Positions 1 to 53,500 of a stretch of DNA of 64,000 nucleotides are shown one piece after another. The stretch covers positions 97,152,591 through 97,216,590 of the forward strand of contig NC_132878.1 in assembly GCF_030463535.1 (NCBI RefSeq), in the 5' to 3' direction. Under the pieces are notes generated by a model. The model was not told the origin of the DNA. It was given only the letters and a program-made list of their open reading frames with translations, and did no database searches. Position 1 is the first letter of the stretch. The number at the start of each line of letters is the position of its first letter. Made by a program: the position numbers and the translations under genes. Origin of the DNA: Salminus brasiliensis (lineage: Eukaryota; Chordata; Actinopteri; Characiformes; Bryconidae).

Positions 1-309
1 CTGTACACCACCATAACACCACACTGCTGCAGCTGTTTGGGAATTGCAGCCAAATTCCTACATAGTTCCTCTATCTCCACAGATACTCACACTCAAAACC
101 ATGGCAACCTTTGATCACCAGCATATCTGTAAGTGGATCTCAAGTATTTACAACCGATTGTGGCAGACTGTCGGTGCCAATCATTTGCCCCAGTCCAGCT
201 CTGCCATAAACCATGCAGAAGTAAGTGGCAGCACGTGTGGCAGCAGTAGTGGCCTATGTGGCAGCAGTGGGCATTAGCAGGACGGTGAAGGTCGGTTTTG
301 TGGATTTAC
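1..309 (-). other. atp2c1 intron 19, left end of window
   Basis: No coding exon on either strand. It holds short GGCAGCA-rich sequence at 220-275. The next atp2c1 exon must lie to the left of the window. Confidence 0.6.
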
Positions 310-40633
<40,324 letters not shown>

Positions 40634-40660
40634 CTTCCGCCGAACCGCCGCCGCTCCGAG

Positions 40661-40738
40661 GAGGAGGAGGAGGAGGAGGAGGAAGAGGAAGAGGAGGAGG
40701 AGGAGGAGGAGGAAGAGGAGGAGGAGGAGGAAGAGTGT
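40661..40738. repeat. (GAG)n/(GGA)n tract in presumed atp2c1 5' UTR
   Basis: About 78 nt of GAGGAG units with a few GAA, 28 nt upstream (transcript sense) of the ATG. It is (CTC)n in the mRNA and a potential G-quadruplex former on the plus strand. Confidence 0.9.
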
Positions 40739-40849
40739 GATGGTGATGTCACGCCAGCAGGAGGAGCAGAGCAGCACCAGTGTTTACTACTGTCCGGCAG
40801 GAAGACCCCGGACACGCCGCGGGGTTCCGGTGCAGCGTTTTAATATTTA

Positions 40850-42575
40850 ATACATTCATTATATATTTATTTATTACTGTAGTTTTATTTTTCTTATTTA
40901 TTATTGTAGTTTTATTTTAATTATTTATTTATTTATTATTGTAGTTTTATTATTGTAGTTTTATTTTTCTTATTTATTATTGTAGTTTTATTTTAATTAT
41001 TTATTTATTTATTATTGTAGTTTTATTATTGTAGTTTTATTTTTCTTATTTATTTATTTATTATTGTAGTTTTATTTTTCTTATTTATTTATTTTTTTAT
41101 TTATTGTAGTTTTATTTTTCTTATTTATTTATTATTGTAGTTTTATTTTTCTTATTTATTTATTTTTTATTTATTATTGTAGTTTTATTTTTCTTATTTA
41201 TTTATTTTTTATTATTGTAGTTTTATATTTATTTATTTATTATTGTAGTTTTATTTTTCTTATTTATTTATTTATTACTTTAGTTTTATTATTGTAGTTT
41301 TATTTTTCTTATTTATTATTGTAGTTTTATTTTAATTATTTATTTATTTATTATTGTAGTTTTATTATTGTAGTTTTATTTTTCTTATTTATTATTGTAG
41401 TTTTATTTTTCTTATTTATTTATTTATTATTGTAGTTTTATTTTTCTTATTTATTTATTTTTTTATTTATTGTAGTTTTATTTTTCTTATTTATTTATTT
41501 TTGTAGTTTTATTTTTCTTATTTATTTATTTTTTATTTATTATTGTAGTTTTATTTTTCTTATTTATTTATTTTTTATTATTGTAGTTTTATATTTATTT
41601 ATTTATTATTGTAGTTTTATTTTTCTTATTTATTTATTTTTTTATTTATTGTAGTTTTATTTTTCTTATTTATTTTTGTAGTTTTATTTTTCTTATTTAT
41701 TTATTTTTTATTTATTATTGTAGTTTTATTTTTCTTATTTATTTATTTTTTATTATTGTAGTTTTATTTTTCTTATTTATTTATTTTTTTATTTATTGTA
41801 GTTTTATTTTTCTTATTTATTTATTTTTGTAGTTTTATTTTTCTTATTTATTTATTTTTTATTTATTATTGTAGTTTTATTTTTCTTATTTATTTATTTT
41901 TTATTATTGTAGTTTTATATTTATTTATTTATTATTGTAGTTTTATTTTTCTTATTTATTTATTTTTTTATTTATTGTAGTTTTATTTTTCTTATTTATT
42001 TTTGTAGTTTTATTTTTCTTATTTATTTATTTTTTATTTATTATTGTAGTTTTATTTTTCTTATTTATTTATTTTTTATTATTGTAGTTTTATATTTATT
42101 TATTTATTATTGTAGTTTTATTTTTCTTATTTATTTATTATTGTAGTTTTATTTTTCTTATTTATTTATTTATTTTTGTAGTTTTATTTATTTATTATTG
42201 TAGTTTTATTTTTCTTATTTATTATTGTAGTTTTATTTTTCTTATTTATTTATTTATTATTGTAGTTTTATTTGATTTATTTATTATTGTAGTTTTATTT
42301 GATTTATTTATTATTGTAGTTTTATTTTTCTTATTATTGTAGTTTTATTTGTCTTATTTATTTATTATTGTAGTTTTATTTTTTTATTTATTTATTATTG
42401 TAGTTTTATTTGATTTATTTATTATTTTAGTTTTATTTGATTTATTTATTATTGTAGTTTTATTTTTCTTATTATTGTAGTTTTATTTGTCTTATTTATT
42501 TATTATTGTAGTTTTATTTTTTTATTTATTTATTTATTATTGTAGTTTTATTTTTCTTATTTATTATTGTAGTAT
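40850..42575. repeat. AT-rich intergenic minisatellite (TTGTAGTTTTATTTTTCTTA)n
   Basis: About 1.7 kb of ATTGTAGTTTTATTTTTCTT plus (ATTT)n of variable length. Higher-order blocks of about 200-300 bp recur (compare 41500-41760 with 41640-42100). It separates the atp2c1 and ubxn11 5' ends. Confidence 0.92.
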
Positions 42576-43880
42576 ATGAGTGCATAGCTTGTATATGTGA
42601 CAACAGACTAAGCAGTAGTGTATGTTAATATGTGTATCTGTATTTTTATGTGTATATTTTAAATATTATATATTTATATATTGTATATTTTATTATGTGT
42701 ATATATGTATTGTTTTGGATATATTGTATTAATTGTTTTTGGGTTATTTATTTACTTCTTTGTTACACATAAGTTTTATTGGTGAGAGGAACACAAGTGA
42801 CATGTAACAAACAGACTTAACAAGTATTACACTAATAGAGAGAAATACACTAAACAATAAATAGAGTAAAAAATAATGTTTACAATGTACTAAAAGTAAA
42901 TGAAAAAAAAAAACACTATTATACACAGATTATAAACATTTACAGAAAATTATGTATTAATAATCCTAATGCTAATGTTAGGCCTCAATACTGTGCTGCA
43001 GTTAAATCCATTGTGGTTCAGTGAAGTTTAGTTATAGATTAGGTTTATATATCTGAGAGGATTGTGGTTATTTTACGTCACACATTTTATTATACAAAGT
43101 ACTTCTATTGTTATTGCTAACTTTATTCACTGTTAAAATTATTCAACAATAATTATATAACCATATCCTTTACTACTAACTTAATGCATAGCTACAGGAT
43201 GGTCACGGTTAATTTATACAATGCTTAAAATGCATATTTTTTATTGTATTTGTATTAAATTATACTGTATAGCGTATTAATTATATTTTATTTTAATTAT
43301 ATTTTAAATTTAAGTTAGATTTGTGAAAATTACACACCTACATTATTAATATTTTAAAAGGGTACATTTTTTCTATACTTATGGTGTGTACTTATTACCA
43401 TTTCTTAAATTATATTACACTAATATATGTAAATACCCGCCCTAATCCTAAAATATGCTAATGAAAATCGTTCTGATTGGCTGTCCTGTATTGTGCCTAA
43501 TTTATAAAGCAACCCAGGCTAAAAACGCTTAAAAATAATTATTTCCTTATGGCAGGTTATACAACTCGATCAATTATTTATTAATAATACTTTTAATAAT
43601 TGGGAGGTTTTGGGGGTTGGATATGGGCCCTTTAAAGCGCCCTGTATAGTGTTTAAACGCTGAACGCTGGCGCCCTCTGCCGGATGTTGTCAGTACTGCA
43701 CGCTGTAGAACCTGTTACCAATGACTACCTCATGCAAACAAACAGCACGAGGACGGAGAGAGAAAGGCAGGGCACTCCAGCAACCTCTCTCTACACCAGA
43801 CCACCAGACCACCACACCTCTCTGTATTATGCAGGCAGATGAACAGACAGTCGCTCTAATCTGGAGAATTATCAACAGAC
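42576..43880 (+). other. Intergenic DNA and ubxn11 upstream region
   Basis: AT-rich to about 43620, then more GC-balanced sequence that presumably holds the ubxn11 promoter and 5' UTR. No TATA box, RNA gene or mobile element recognised. Confidence 0.45.
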
Positions 43881-43951
43881 ATGAGTTCAGCTCTGCACAC
43901 ACTGAGGAAAACCAGACGAGCTCCTCTAATACCAGGAGGAGAGGACCAGAG
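43881..43951 (+). CDS. ubxn11: ubxn11 exon 1 (codons 1-24)
   Basis: 71 nt from ATG, reading MSSALHTLRKTRRAPLIPGG then EDQ, with donor GTGAGC. The start is chosen because it aligns with the human N-terminus and the phase joins exon 2. An upstream ATG at 43830 is in another frame. Confidence 0.75.
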
Positions 43952-46857
43952 GTGAGCCCTCCCATCCTTAGAAAGCCTGTTCTCATCACAACCACCACCA
44001 GGTATGAGCTAACAGCATTTCCTCCCTCTCTGTGGCAGCGAAAGGCTGATCTGCACGGACAGCGCTCACACAGGTAGGCCGAGCTCTGTGCTTCATTAAA
44101 GGAGCCATATGAAAAAACACAGTATTACTTCACCACGGTCTTTATCCTTGAATTCATTTATTCAAATCAGCAAGTGTCCGAGACACTACAGTGGGATACG
44201 CGAGGCCCTGTAGAGCACCTCGTTCAGGCCGTAGGACTAATAGCTAGCCTCTGATATGGACCCTTTAATAAAAGGGGTTCTATAATAGGGCCATATTACT
44301 AATATCTGAAGATGATGCTTTGTTTGGTTGGTTTAGATGAAGCCCTGCTGCTGAGAGACTTGTTCCCTCAGGATCCACCACAGCCAGACATCACAGGCAG
44401 CATGGCAGCACCGAGGGCAAAGGTCATGCAACGAAGGAGCCCCAAAGAAGGTGACCTGAAATAGCCCATGTCCATGTGGGGCCTGTATGGGTATGATGGG
44501 TAGGCCCACATATGGATGCCCACCATATGTCCCACTGTACATTACGCTGGGCTGTAACATGTAAAACAGTAAAACCTCACCAAGCACTTTATCAGGAACG
44601 CTAGGTTCTACTGCATTCAGATCCAGCGACTGGGACGAACCAGCACTGAAGAACCCTTGAGACCAGTATGAGACGTGGTGCTGGGTCATCGTCATGCTGG
44701 AAGTAGCTATGCGTTAGATGATGCTAAACTGTAGTGATGAAGGCCTGCACATGGTCAGCAGCAATACTCGGACAGTCTGCGGCCTTCAAGTGACGACGGA
44801 TTGGCGCTGAAGGCCCGAAGTGAGCCCAAAAAAATTACAAGTCAAGGCAGGTTTGCTAAGCCGGAGTGTTCTCAGGAGGAGCCTTTAATGCAGTGTAGCA
44901 TACTTTTGGTTTCACCTGCATCCCGGTTTAGCAGCTTTTAGCTTAGCGGCAGGCTGTAATCACTGCAGCAGGTTTCTCAGGTCACACTGAAGCTGAAGGG
45001 AGCTGAATTTTTAAAATGCAGTAAGACGAGATCGGCGGCGTCTTTATATCATAATTCTGCAGGAATGCGCCCCATACACAGGGACGCGCCCGCACACTGC
45101 GCCCCATACACAGGAATGCGCCCCATACACAGGGATGCGCCCGCACACTGCACCCCATACACAGGGACACGCCCCATACACAGGGATACGCCCACCAACA
45201 GCGCCCTATACACAGGGAGACACCCCATACACAGGGATCTGCCCACCAACAGCACCTTATACACAGGGATACGCCCACCAACAGTGCCCTATACACAGGG
45301 ATACGCCCCATACACAGGGATGCGCCCACCAACAGTGCCCTATACACAGGGATACGCCCACCAACAGTGCCCTATACACGGAGACACCCCATACACAGGG
45401 ACGCGCCCGCACACTGCGCCCCATACACAGGGACGCGCCCGCACACTGCGCCCCATACACAGGGACGCGCCCGCACACTGCGCCCCATACACAGGGACGC
45501 GCCCCATACACAGGGATGCGCCCGCACACTGCACCCCATACACAGGAATGCGCCCCATACACAGGGATGCGCCCGCACACTGCACCCCATACACAGGGAC
45601 ACGCCCCATACACAGGGATACGCCCACCAACAGCGCCCTATACACAGGGAGACACCCCATACACAGGGATCTGCCCACCAACAGCACCTTATACACAGGG
45701 ATACGCCCACCAACAGTGCCCTATACACAGGGATACGCCCCATACACAGGGATACGCCCACCAACAGCACCTTATACACAGGGATACGCCCACCAACAGT
45801 GCCCTATACACAGGGATACGCCCCATACACAGGGATACGCCCACCAACAGCACCTTATACACAGGGATACGCCCACCAACAGTGCCCTATACACAGGGAT
45901 ACGCCCCATACACAGGGATACGCCCACCAACAGTGCCCTATACACAGGGATACGCCCCATACACAGGGATGCGCCCACCAACAGTGCCCTATACACAGGG
46001 ATACGCCCACCAACAGTGCCCTATACACGGAGACACCCCATACACAGGGACGCGCCCGCACACTGCGCCCCATACACAGGGACGCGCCCCATACACAGGG
46101 ACGCGCCCCATACACAGGGACGCGCCCCATACACAGGGATACGCCCGCACACTGCGCCCCATACACAGGGATACGCCCCATACACAGGGATACGCCCGCA
46201 CACTGCGCCCCATACACAGGGGTACGCCCCACGCAGGGACTGTTGGTGGAAAATGAGCGATGGAGAATGGCACTTTGTCTGATACTCTGCTTAACCACCA
46301 CAGAAGACCAGTGGACCACCAGCTTTGCCGTTAGCGGGCCAACGGTGGTCCACTATCCTCTGCCTGTCAGGGAAAGACCTTTAAGAGAACTGGTAAGAGA
46401 AGAAACACTCGGCCAGAGTGTAGTCGGTGTTAGGTGTGCTCAGGGAACGTAGACAAACGTTAAGGGGTTACACTAAATGGTCTGTATGAACACCCCCAGG
46501 CTGTCCACCCAGTGATGTGGAGCTGATGTCCAGCATGGTGCAGAGACTGGGTCAGCTGGAGAAAAAGGTCAAGACTCAAGCGTTGGATATCAGCAGCAAG
46601 GTGAGACAAACTAGCAGAACCTAAATAAAGGAATGTTTAGGAGACACGGGGACGAGTAGGACGTTCTCTTTTTTTAAAGGTTTACAGCATCACTGCTGTC
46701 ATTTTTGCCATTTTCCACTTTCTGACCTTATTTCAATTAAATATTTCCCATTACTGTAAAGAAAATGACACTTTATAGATACGTTTTTTTTAATTTAAAA
46801 TATTTATTGTGTATATTTATATATAATTTATTTTTTAAATCATTGCTAATTATATTT

Positions 46858-46913
<56 letters not shown>

Positions 46914-47101
46914 TGATTAAATGTAGATGTTAATAAAATGTTAGAAGTTTGATAAAATGTTGATAAAATGTATATGAATAAAAAATATATATAATTTTTT
47001 AATTCATATACACATACATAAAAAAACTACATAAAAATCCTGTATGTTACATTTAATCAAACTTCTAACTTATACACATACATACAGTACACACACACAC
47101 A

Positions 47102-47133
<32 letters not shown>

Positions 47134-47514
47134 TAAGAAGAATAGCTGTGCTGGAAGAGAAACTTATTTTTTTAATAATTGCTGTCTCACAAAAAAATAA
47201 ACAAATTAATTAATTAATAATAATAATAAAAAAAAAATAATAATAAATCAGGATTTTTATAATTATGTGTATTTTTTATTTATATTTTAATGAGAGCAAT
47301 TTTTTAAAAATGTATGTGTAAACCCCCTTTTTTAATGTAATCATTGCTGTCTCAAAATACTCTATATATAAAATATAATAATCTATATAATAATCTAACT
47401 TTTTCTCAAAAGGCAAGAAGAATAGCTGTGCTGGAAGAGAAACTTAAGCTCCTGCAAGGTAAATGCTAAGTCCTGGCATAAGGTCAGCCATAGTACATCC
47501 ACCTGTACGTACGT

Positions 47515-47577
<63 letters not shown>

Positions 47578-50500
47578 TCATTTATCTAACTTACACACCT
47601 AACTACCTTACAGCTGACCCAGTACTTTAACACTTGGGTTCAATTCTATATCAGTGTCTACCAGAACCACACACAGACAAGCCCACACACAGACAACCAC
47701 ACACACAGACAAGCCCACACACAGACAAGCCCACACACAGACAACCACACAGCACAGCTCTTACCTGCCGTAGCAGCAGTGAGGTGGAGGCAGCGGGAGG
47801 CATGACAGCAGGTCAGAACAGTGGACAGGTAACCGGAGAGATCACCTGGAAAATCAGCAGAACTGCTCCAGCACAAAGAAACAAGCACAGAACCCACAGA
47901 ACCCAGCAGGCCTCAGCCTACGTCCACACTAATGAGAGCATACACAAGGAACAGGTGATGATGAGGGGCGGAGTCACAGCAGGACTGCCCCAGGCTGCCG
48001 CAGAGGGGGGTGGAGACTCTGGTATTTGCATAAGAAAATAAATGCAAAGCACAAGTAACCACTGTTGCCAGAGCTCTTACACCATTAGGTTACACACTGC
48101 GCCACCTAGTGTTGAACAGATTGATTACATCAGTGTTCCTGAAGGACGGAAACCCTTTTAAATTCAGTCAGAATGAAGCTTCACTAACAGAAGTTGTTTC
48201 CTGAAGACTGAACAGCTGGATTTGTGAGAACAGGATTTTCTCTGTGTGACTTTAGAGAGGAGAGAAGACGATGTTCAGAGGGAAGACCTGACTGAAAAGT
48301 GTCGCAAACTTCAGAACCAGGTGTGGGAAATGGAGGTGAGTATAATGAACATATCCAGTATGAAGCTCTAATAACATTAATATCCAGTATGAAGCTCTAA
48401 TAGCATTAATATCCAGTATGAAGCTCTAATAACATTAATATCCAGTATGAAGCTTTAATAACATTAATATCCAGTATGAAGCTTTAATAACATTAATATC
48501 CAGTATAAATCTCTAATAACATTAATATCCAGTATAAATCTCTAATAACACTAATATCCAGTATGAAGCTTTAATAACATTAATATCCAGTATGAATCTC
48601 TAATAACATTAATATCCAGTATGAATCTCTAATAACATTAATATCCAGTATAAATCTCTAATAACACTAATATCCAGTATGAAGCTTTAATAACATTAAT
48701 ATCCAGTATGAATCTCTAATAACATTAATATCCAGTATGAAGTTCTAATATCATTAATATCCAGTATGAATCTCTAATAACATTAATATCCAGTATGAAG
48801 CTCTAATATCATTAATATCCAGTATGAAGTTCTAATATCATTACTATCCAGTATGAAGTTCTAATATCATTAATATCCAGTATGAATCTCTAATAACATT
48901 AATATCCAGTATGAAGTTCTAATATCATTACTATCCAGTATGAAGCTCTAATAACATTAATATCCAGTATGAAGCTCTAATAACATTAATATCCTGTTTC
49001 TCAGAGGTTTCTGAATGACTATGGAATGATCTGGGTTGGAAATGGTGAGGACCACGATACGGCTGAGGAAGCAGAGTCAGGAGACATGCAGTGGCCACCA
49101 GGTATACGACACAGATAAGACATGAGGGTGGTTATGTTACCGTTCACAAGGTTGGAATTAACGTTAAGATAAATTAAATAAAAATATGAATATAAACAAA
49201 TGAAATCTGAATATCTAATCTGCTCTGATGTTATTTTATAACATCAGAAGACAGACTCTAGTGAACAGAGCTGTAGATGGTTTTACACTGACGGAGAACC
49301 TGCAGAACATCCAGAGTGAAGCTTTAATGGACTTGAGGTTGATCTTTCTACAGGAGCGTCTCTGGTTAGAGGATTCTCCATGAACTTTGACCTGGTTCTG
49401 CGGAACGTTCAAGACCTGAACATCCTGGCCGGTGAGGGCCAGTCCTGCGTGACCTCGGTTCCTGGTGGAGCCAGACTGACCCAGCCAGATCCGGTCCCAC
49501 TGCAGCTCTACAGAAATGGCATCATGATGTTCAATGGCCCCTTCCGCTCCTACCAGGACCCGAGCACTCAGGTCCAATATTACATTTCATTTAAATATGA
49601 ATTGTTTTATTTATTATTTTATTTATGTAAATAAATCAATAATCAATCAACAAAAAAACAGTATTGGAGAGTTGTGCAATCGCCTCATCCGTGAAGAGAA
49701 AGAACAAGGTGTATTTCCTCAAGGAGATTTCTACATGGTCACTAGGGTGAAGGGGGTTGCTATGGTGTTGCTATGTCGTTGCTCAGTGGTTGCCATATGG
49801 GTGCTTGGTGGATGCTATGGAATTGCTTAGTGTTTGCTAGGGTGCTTTCAGGTAGTTGCTCGGCAGATGCTATGGTATTCTAGGGGTTGCTATGGGGATG
49901 CTTAGTGGTTGCTAGGTATTTGCTATGGTATCCCAGGTGGTTGCTAGGTGGTTACTGTGTAAATGCTTAATGGTTGCTAGGGTGTTTTAAGGTGGTTGCT
50001 AGGTAGCTGGGTGGCAGCTATGTTGTTTCTAAGTGGTTTAAAAAATGATGGCAGTAGTGTTGCTATGTGGCTGCTCATTGGGTGCAACAGTGTTGCTAGG
50101 TGGTTGCTATGGGAGTTGCTTAGTGTTTGCTTAGTGCTTTTAGGTAGTTGCTCTGCAGATGCTATGGTGTTCTAGGGGTTGCCACAGGGTTGCTAGCTAG
50201 TTAAGTGGTTGCTATGGTGTTTATTAGTTGTTAGACAGTTGCTTTGGTATCCCAGGTGGTTTGTAGGTGGTTACAATAGAGATGCTTAGTGGTTGCTAGG
50301 TAGTTGCTATGGTATCCCAGGTGGTTGTTAGGTGGTTGCTATGCTGTTTCTAAGTGGTTGATAGATGGGAGCATTAGGTGGTTGCTATGAGAGTTGCTTA
50401 GGTGGGTTGCTAGCTGGTTAAGTGGTTGCTATGGTGTTTATTAGTTGTTAGACAGTTGCTCTGGTATCCCAAGTGGTTGCTAGGTGGTTGCACACCTCGT

Positions 50501-53500
50501 CCAGTTTGCAGATCATTTCTCATTACTGTCACTCTGGACTCCAGCGGTGTCTGCAGGACCTGATGGACGGGTATTTCCCCGCAGAGCTGCAGGAGAGGTT
50601 TCCTGACGGAGTCGTCTTTCAGGTGTGTGTGTGTGTGTGTGGGTGTGTGGGTGTGTGTGTTTGCCTGACTGTGTGATAACTGATCCAGTGTTTCCGTGTT
50701 TAGGCAGAGATGTTTTCCCATCTCTCCATGCAGGTTCGTGACAGACGGGGGGAGGAGTTCAGGGGGAGACGGCCCATCGGGTTTCCAGGGAAAGGTCACA
50801 CTGTGGGGGGGGCAAAGGAGGAACCATTGGGCCTGCAAGAGGAGGCCAGTCACACACTGCTGGACCACAGACAGAGCCAGCTAACAGGTCAGCACCTGGA
50901 TAATGAGGTCGGGTGTCTGTGACTGTAGACAGCAGTGAGTCAGAACGCACATTAGCCTTATTATGACTAATAGAGGTCCTAGATCAGCACTGTGTGTATC
51001 CTATCATGGAACCTCAAACACTGCTGTTCCTCATTCAGAAGAACATCCAGCAGAACCAGAACAGAGCTGGGAAAACGGGGCGATTCCAAAACCCCAAAAC
51101 AGCCTACAGCAGTTTAGCCCCACCCATTCAGCCTACAACAGTTTAGCCCCACTCATTCAGCCTACAGCAGTTTAGCCCCACCCATTCAGCCTACAGCAGT
51201 TTAGCCCCACTCATTCAGCCTACAGCAGTTTAGCCCCACCCATTCAGCCTACAGCAGTTTAGCCCCACCCATTCAGCCTACAGCAGTTTAGCCCCACCCA
51301 TTCAGCCTACAGCAGTTTAGCCCCACTCTTTCAGCCTACAGCAGTTTAGCCCCACCCATTCAGCCTACAGCAGTTTAGCCCCTCCCATTCAGCCTACAGC
51401 AGTTTAGCTCTACCCATTCAGCCTACAGCAGTTTAGCCCCTCCCATTCAGCCTACAGCAGTTTAGCTCTACCCATTCAGCCTACAGCAGTTTAGCCCCAC
51501 CCATTCAGCCTACAGCAGTTTAGCCCCACCCATTCAGCCTACAGCAGTTTAGCCCCTCCCATTCAGCCTACAGCAGTTTAGCTCTACCTATTCAGCCTAC
51601 AGCAGTTTAGCCCCACTCTTTCAGCCTACAGCAGTTTAGCCCCACCCATTCAGCCTACAGCAGTTTAGCCCCTCCCATTCAGCCTACAGCAGTTTAGCTC
51701 TACCTATTCAGCCTACAGCAGTTTAGCTCCACCCATTCAGCCTACAGCAGTTTAGCTCTACCCATTCAGCCTACAGCAGTTTAGCTCCACCCATTCAGCC
51801 TACAGCAGTTTAGCTCCACCCATTCAGCCTACAGCAGTTTAGCTCTACCCATTCAGCCTACAGCAGTTTAGCTCTACCTATTCAGCCTACAGCAGTTTAG
51901 CTCTACCTATTCAGCCTACAGCAGTTTAGCTCTACCCATTCAGCCTATAGTCATTGACTCATTATATTTACACACCCAAAGGTTGCATAAACCCCGCCCA
52001 GTAGACAAAGACTTTCGGGGGTAAACATAGTGGCTAATTTTAGCTAAAAGCTAACACTCTATAGACTGGAGGGAGCTCTGCTGTGGCTATCCACACAGGG
52101 ACGCTGGTGAAGCGGCCCAAAAAGGCTAAAAGCTAACACTAGGCTGACTGCAGGAAGCTAGGCTAAAAGCGAACCCTATTGTACCTGACTGGATACAGTC
52201 TCTTTAGCTAGCTAACTGCACGTACGTCTATCCAGGAGGTTGCTATAGAGTTGCAAGGTAGTTGCTAGGTGGTTGCTGTTTAGTTGCCAGGTAGTTGCTA
52301 GGTGGTTGCTATGGTACACTAGGTGGTTGCTTAGTGTTTTCTAGGGTGTTGCTAGGTGGTTGTTAGGTAGCTGCTATAGTATTCCAGGTGTTTGGAAATG
52401 CTTGGGCAGATGCTATGGTATCCCAAGTGATTTCTAGGAGTTTGCTATGGTGTTGCTAAGTGGTTGTTAAATGGGTGCGATAGTGTTGCTAGGTGGTTCC
52501 TATGGAGTTGCTAAGTGGAGTAGTTGCTAGGTGGTTGCTGTTGAGTTGCCAGGTAGTTGCTAAGTGGTTGCATTCCAGGTGTTTGCTTTTGGAAATGCTT
52601 AGGCAGATGCTATGGTATCCCAAGTGGTTGCTAGGTGTTTGCTATGGTGTTGCTAAGTGGTTGTTAAATGGGTGCGATAGTGTTGCTAGGTGGTTCCTAT
52701 GGAGTTGCTAAGTGGTTGTTACAACTTACACACTCTACACATGCATTCTATGGGACCTTTAAGAAGACAGTTAGCATCATGCTACAGCCGGTTAGACAAC
52801 AGGCTTCCATTGCTTGTTAGCAACATTAGCCTTTATCAGACTGTCCCTTTAACTACATCCTCCTCCATGTGTCTGATGTTCGGTGTGACTGAAGGCCAGG
52901 AGGTGTCCATGGAGAGGTTCCTCAGTAAGCTCCCGGAGAGTGTGGTGAGAGGAGGTAAAGTGATCAGTATCCGCTCCTCACTGAAAGCCCACCTGCAGGT
53001 AAGACCACCACTACCAGAAGTCTCTTGGTAAGGTAAGGTTTTTGCATGAGGATGATCATTTTTATCATATATTGTTATATATATTTACATATAGTTACAA
53101 AATATACATATATAATATCATAATATTATCATATATGTAACAAATGTATAGTGTACATAAGGTAAATTCCATATATTCTAATGTAGAAATATAGGTCAGT
53201 GAGAGTGTCTACCTGTAATATATCAAAGTTATTGTCGTGGGTTCTGTCTGTAGGGTTCTGCTGATGGAGCTGAGAATCCCTCAGTGAGTGTTCTAGAGAC
53301 TCCTGCTCTACAGGCCCTGAGAGAGAGGTACCCAAACACACAGACCCCCACCCATTCAGCCCACAGCAGCTTAGCCCCACCCATTCAGCCCACAGCAGCT
53401 TAGCCCCACCCATTCAGCCCACAGCTGCCTGAACTGCAGCAGCCAATCACAGCAGAGCTCATTGACATACATTGCTCTTAAAGGCACAGTAACAGAAGCA

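Noticed and set aside
43952..43971. A 20-nt intron between ubxn11 exon 1 and a 30-nt mini-exon at 43972-44001
   Set aside because: Phase fits, but 20 nt is too short for a vertebrate spliceosomal intron. Joining exon 1 directly to 44039 across 87 bp also fits the phase.
44333..44695. 120-codon minus-strand frame
   Set aside because: Antisense to tentative ubxn11 exon 3 and extends into an interspersed repeat; no recognisable domain.
48345..48995. CRISPR-like regularly spaced repeats
   Set aside because: Units are contiguous with no unique spacers, lie in a vertebrate intron, and have no cas genes.
50704..50733. Earlier start of ubxn11 exon 11 at the AG of TGTTTAG
   Set aside because: It would add residues not present in the family. 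The acceptor at CCATGCAG gives a continuous FQVRDRR match to the human FKVSDLR.
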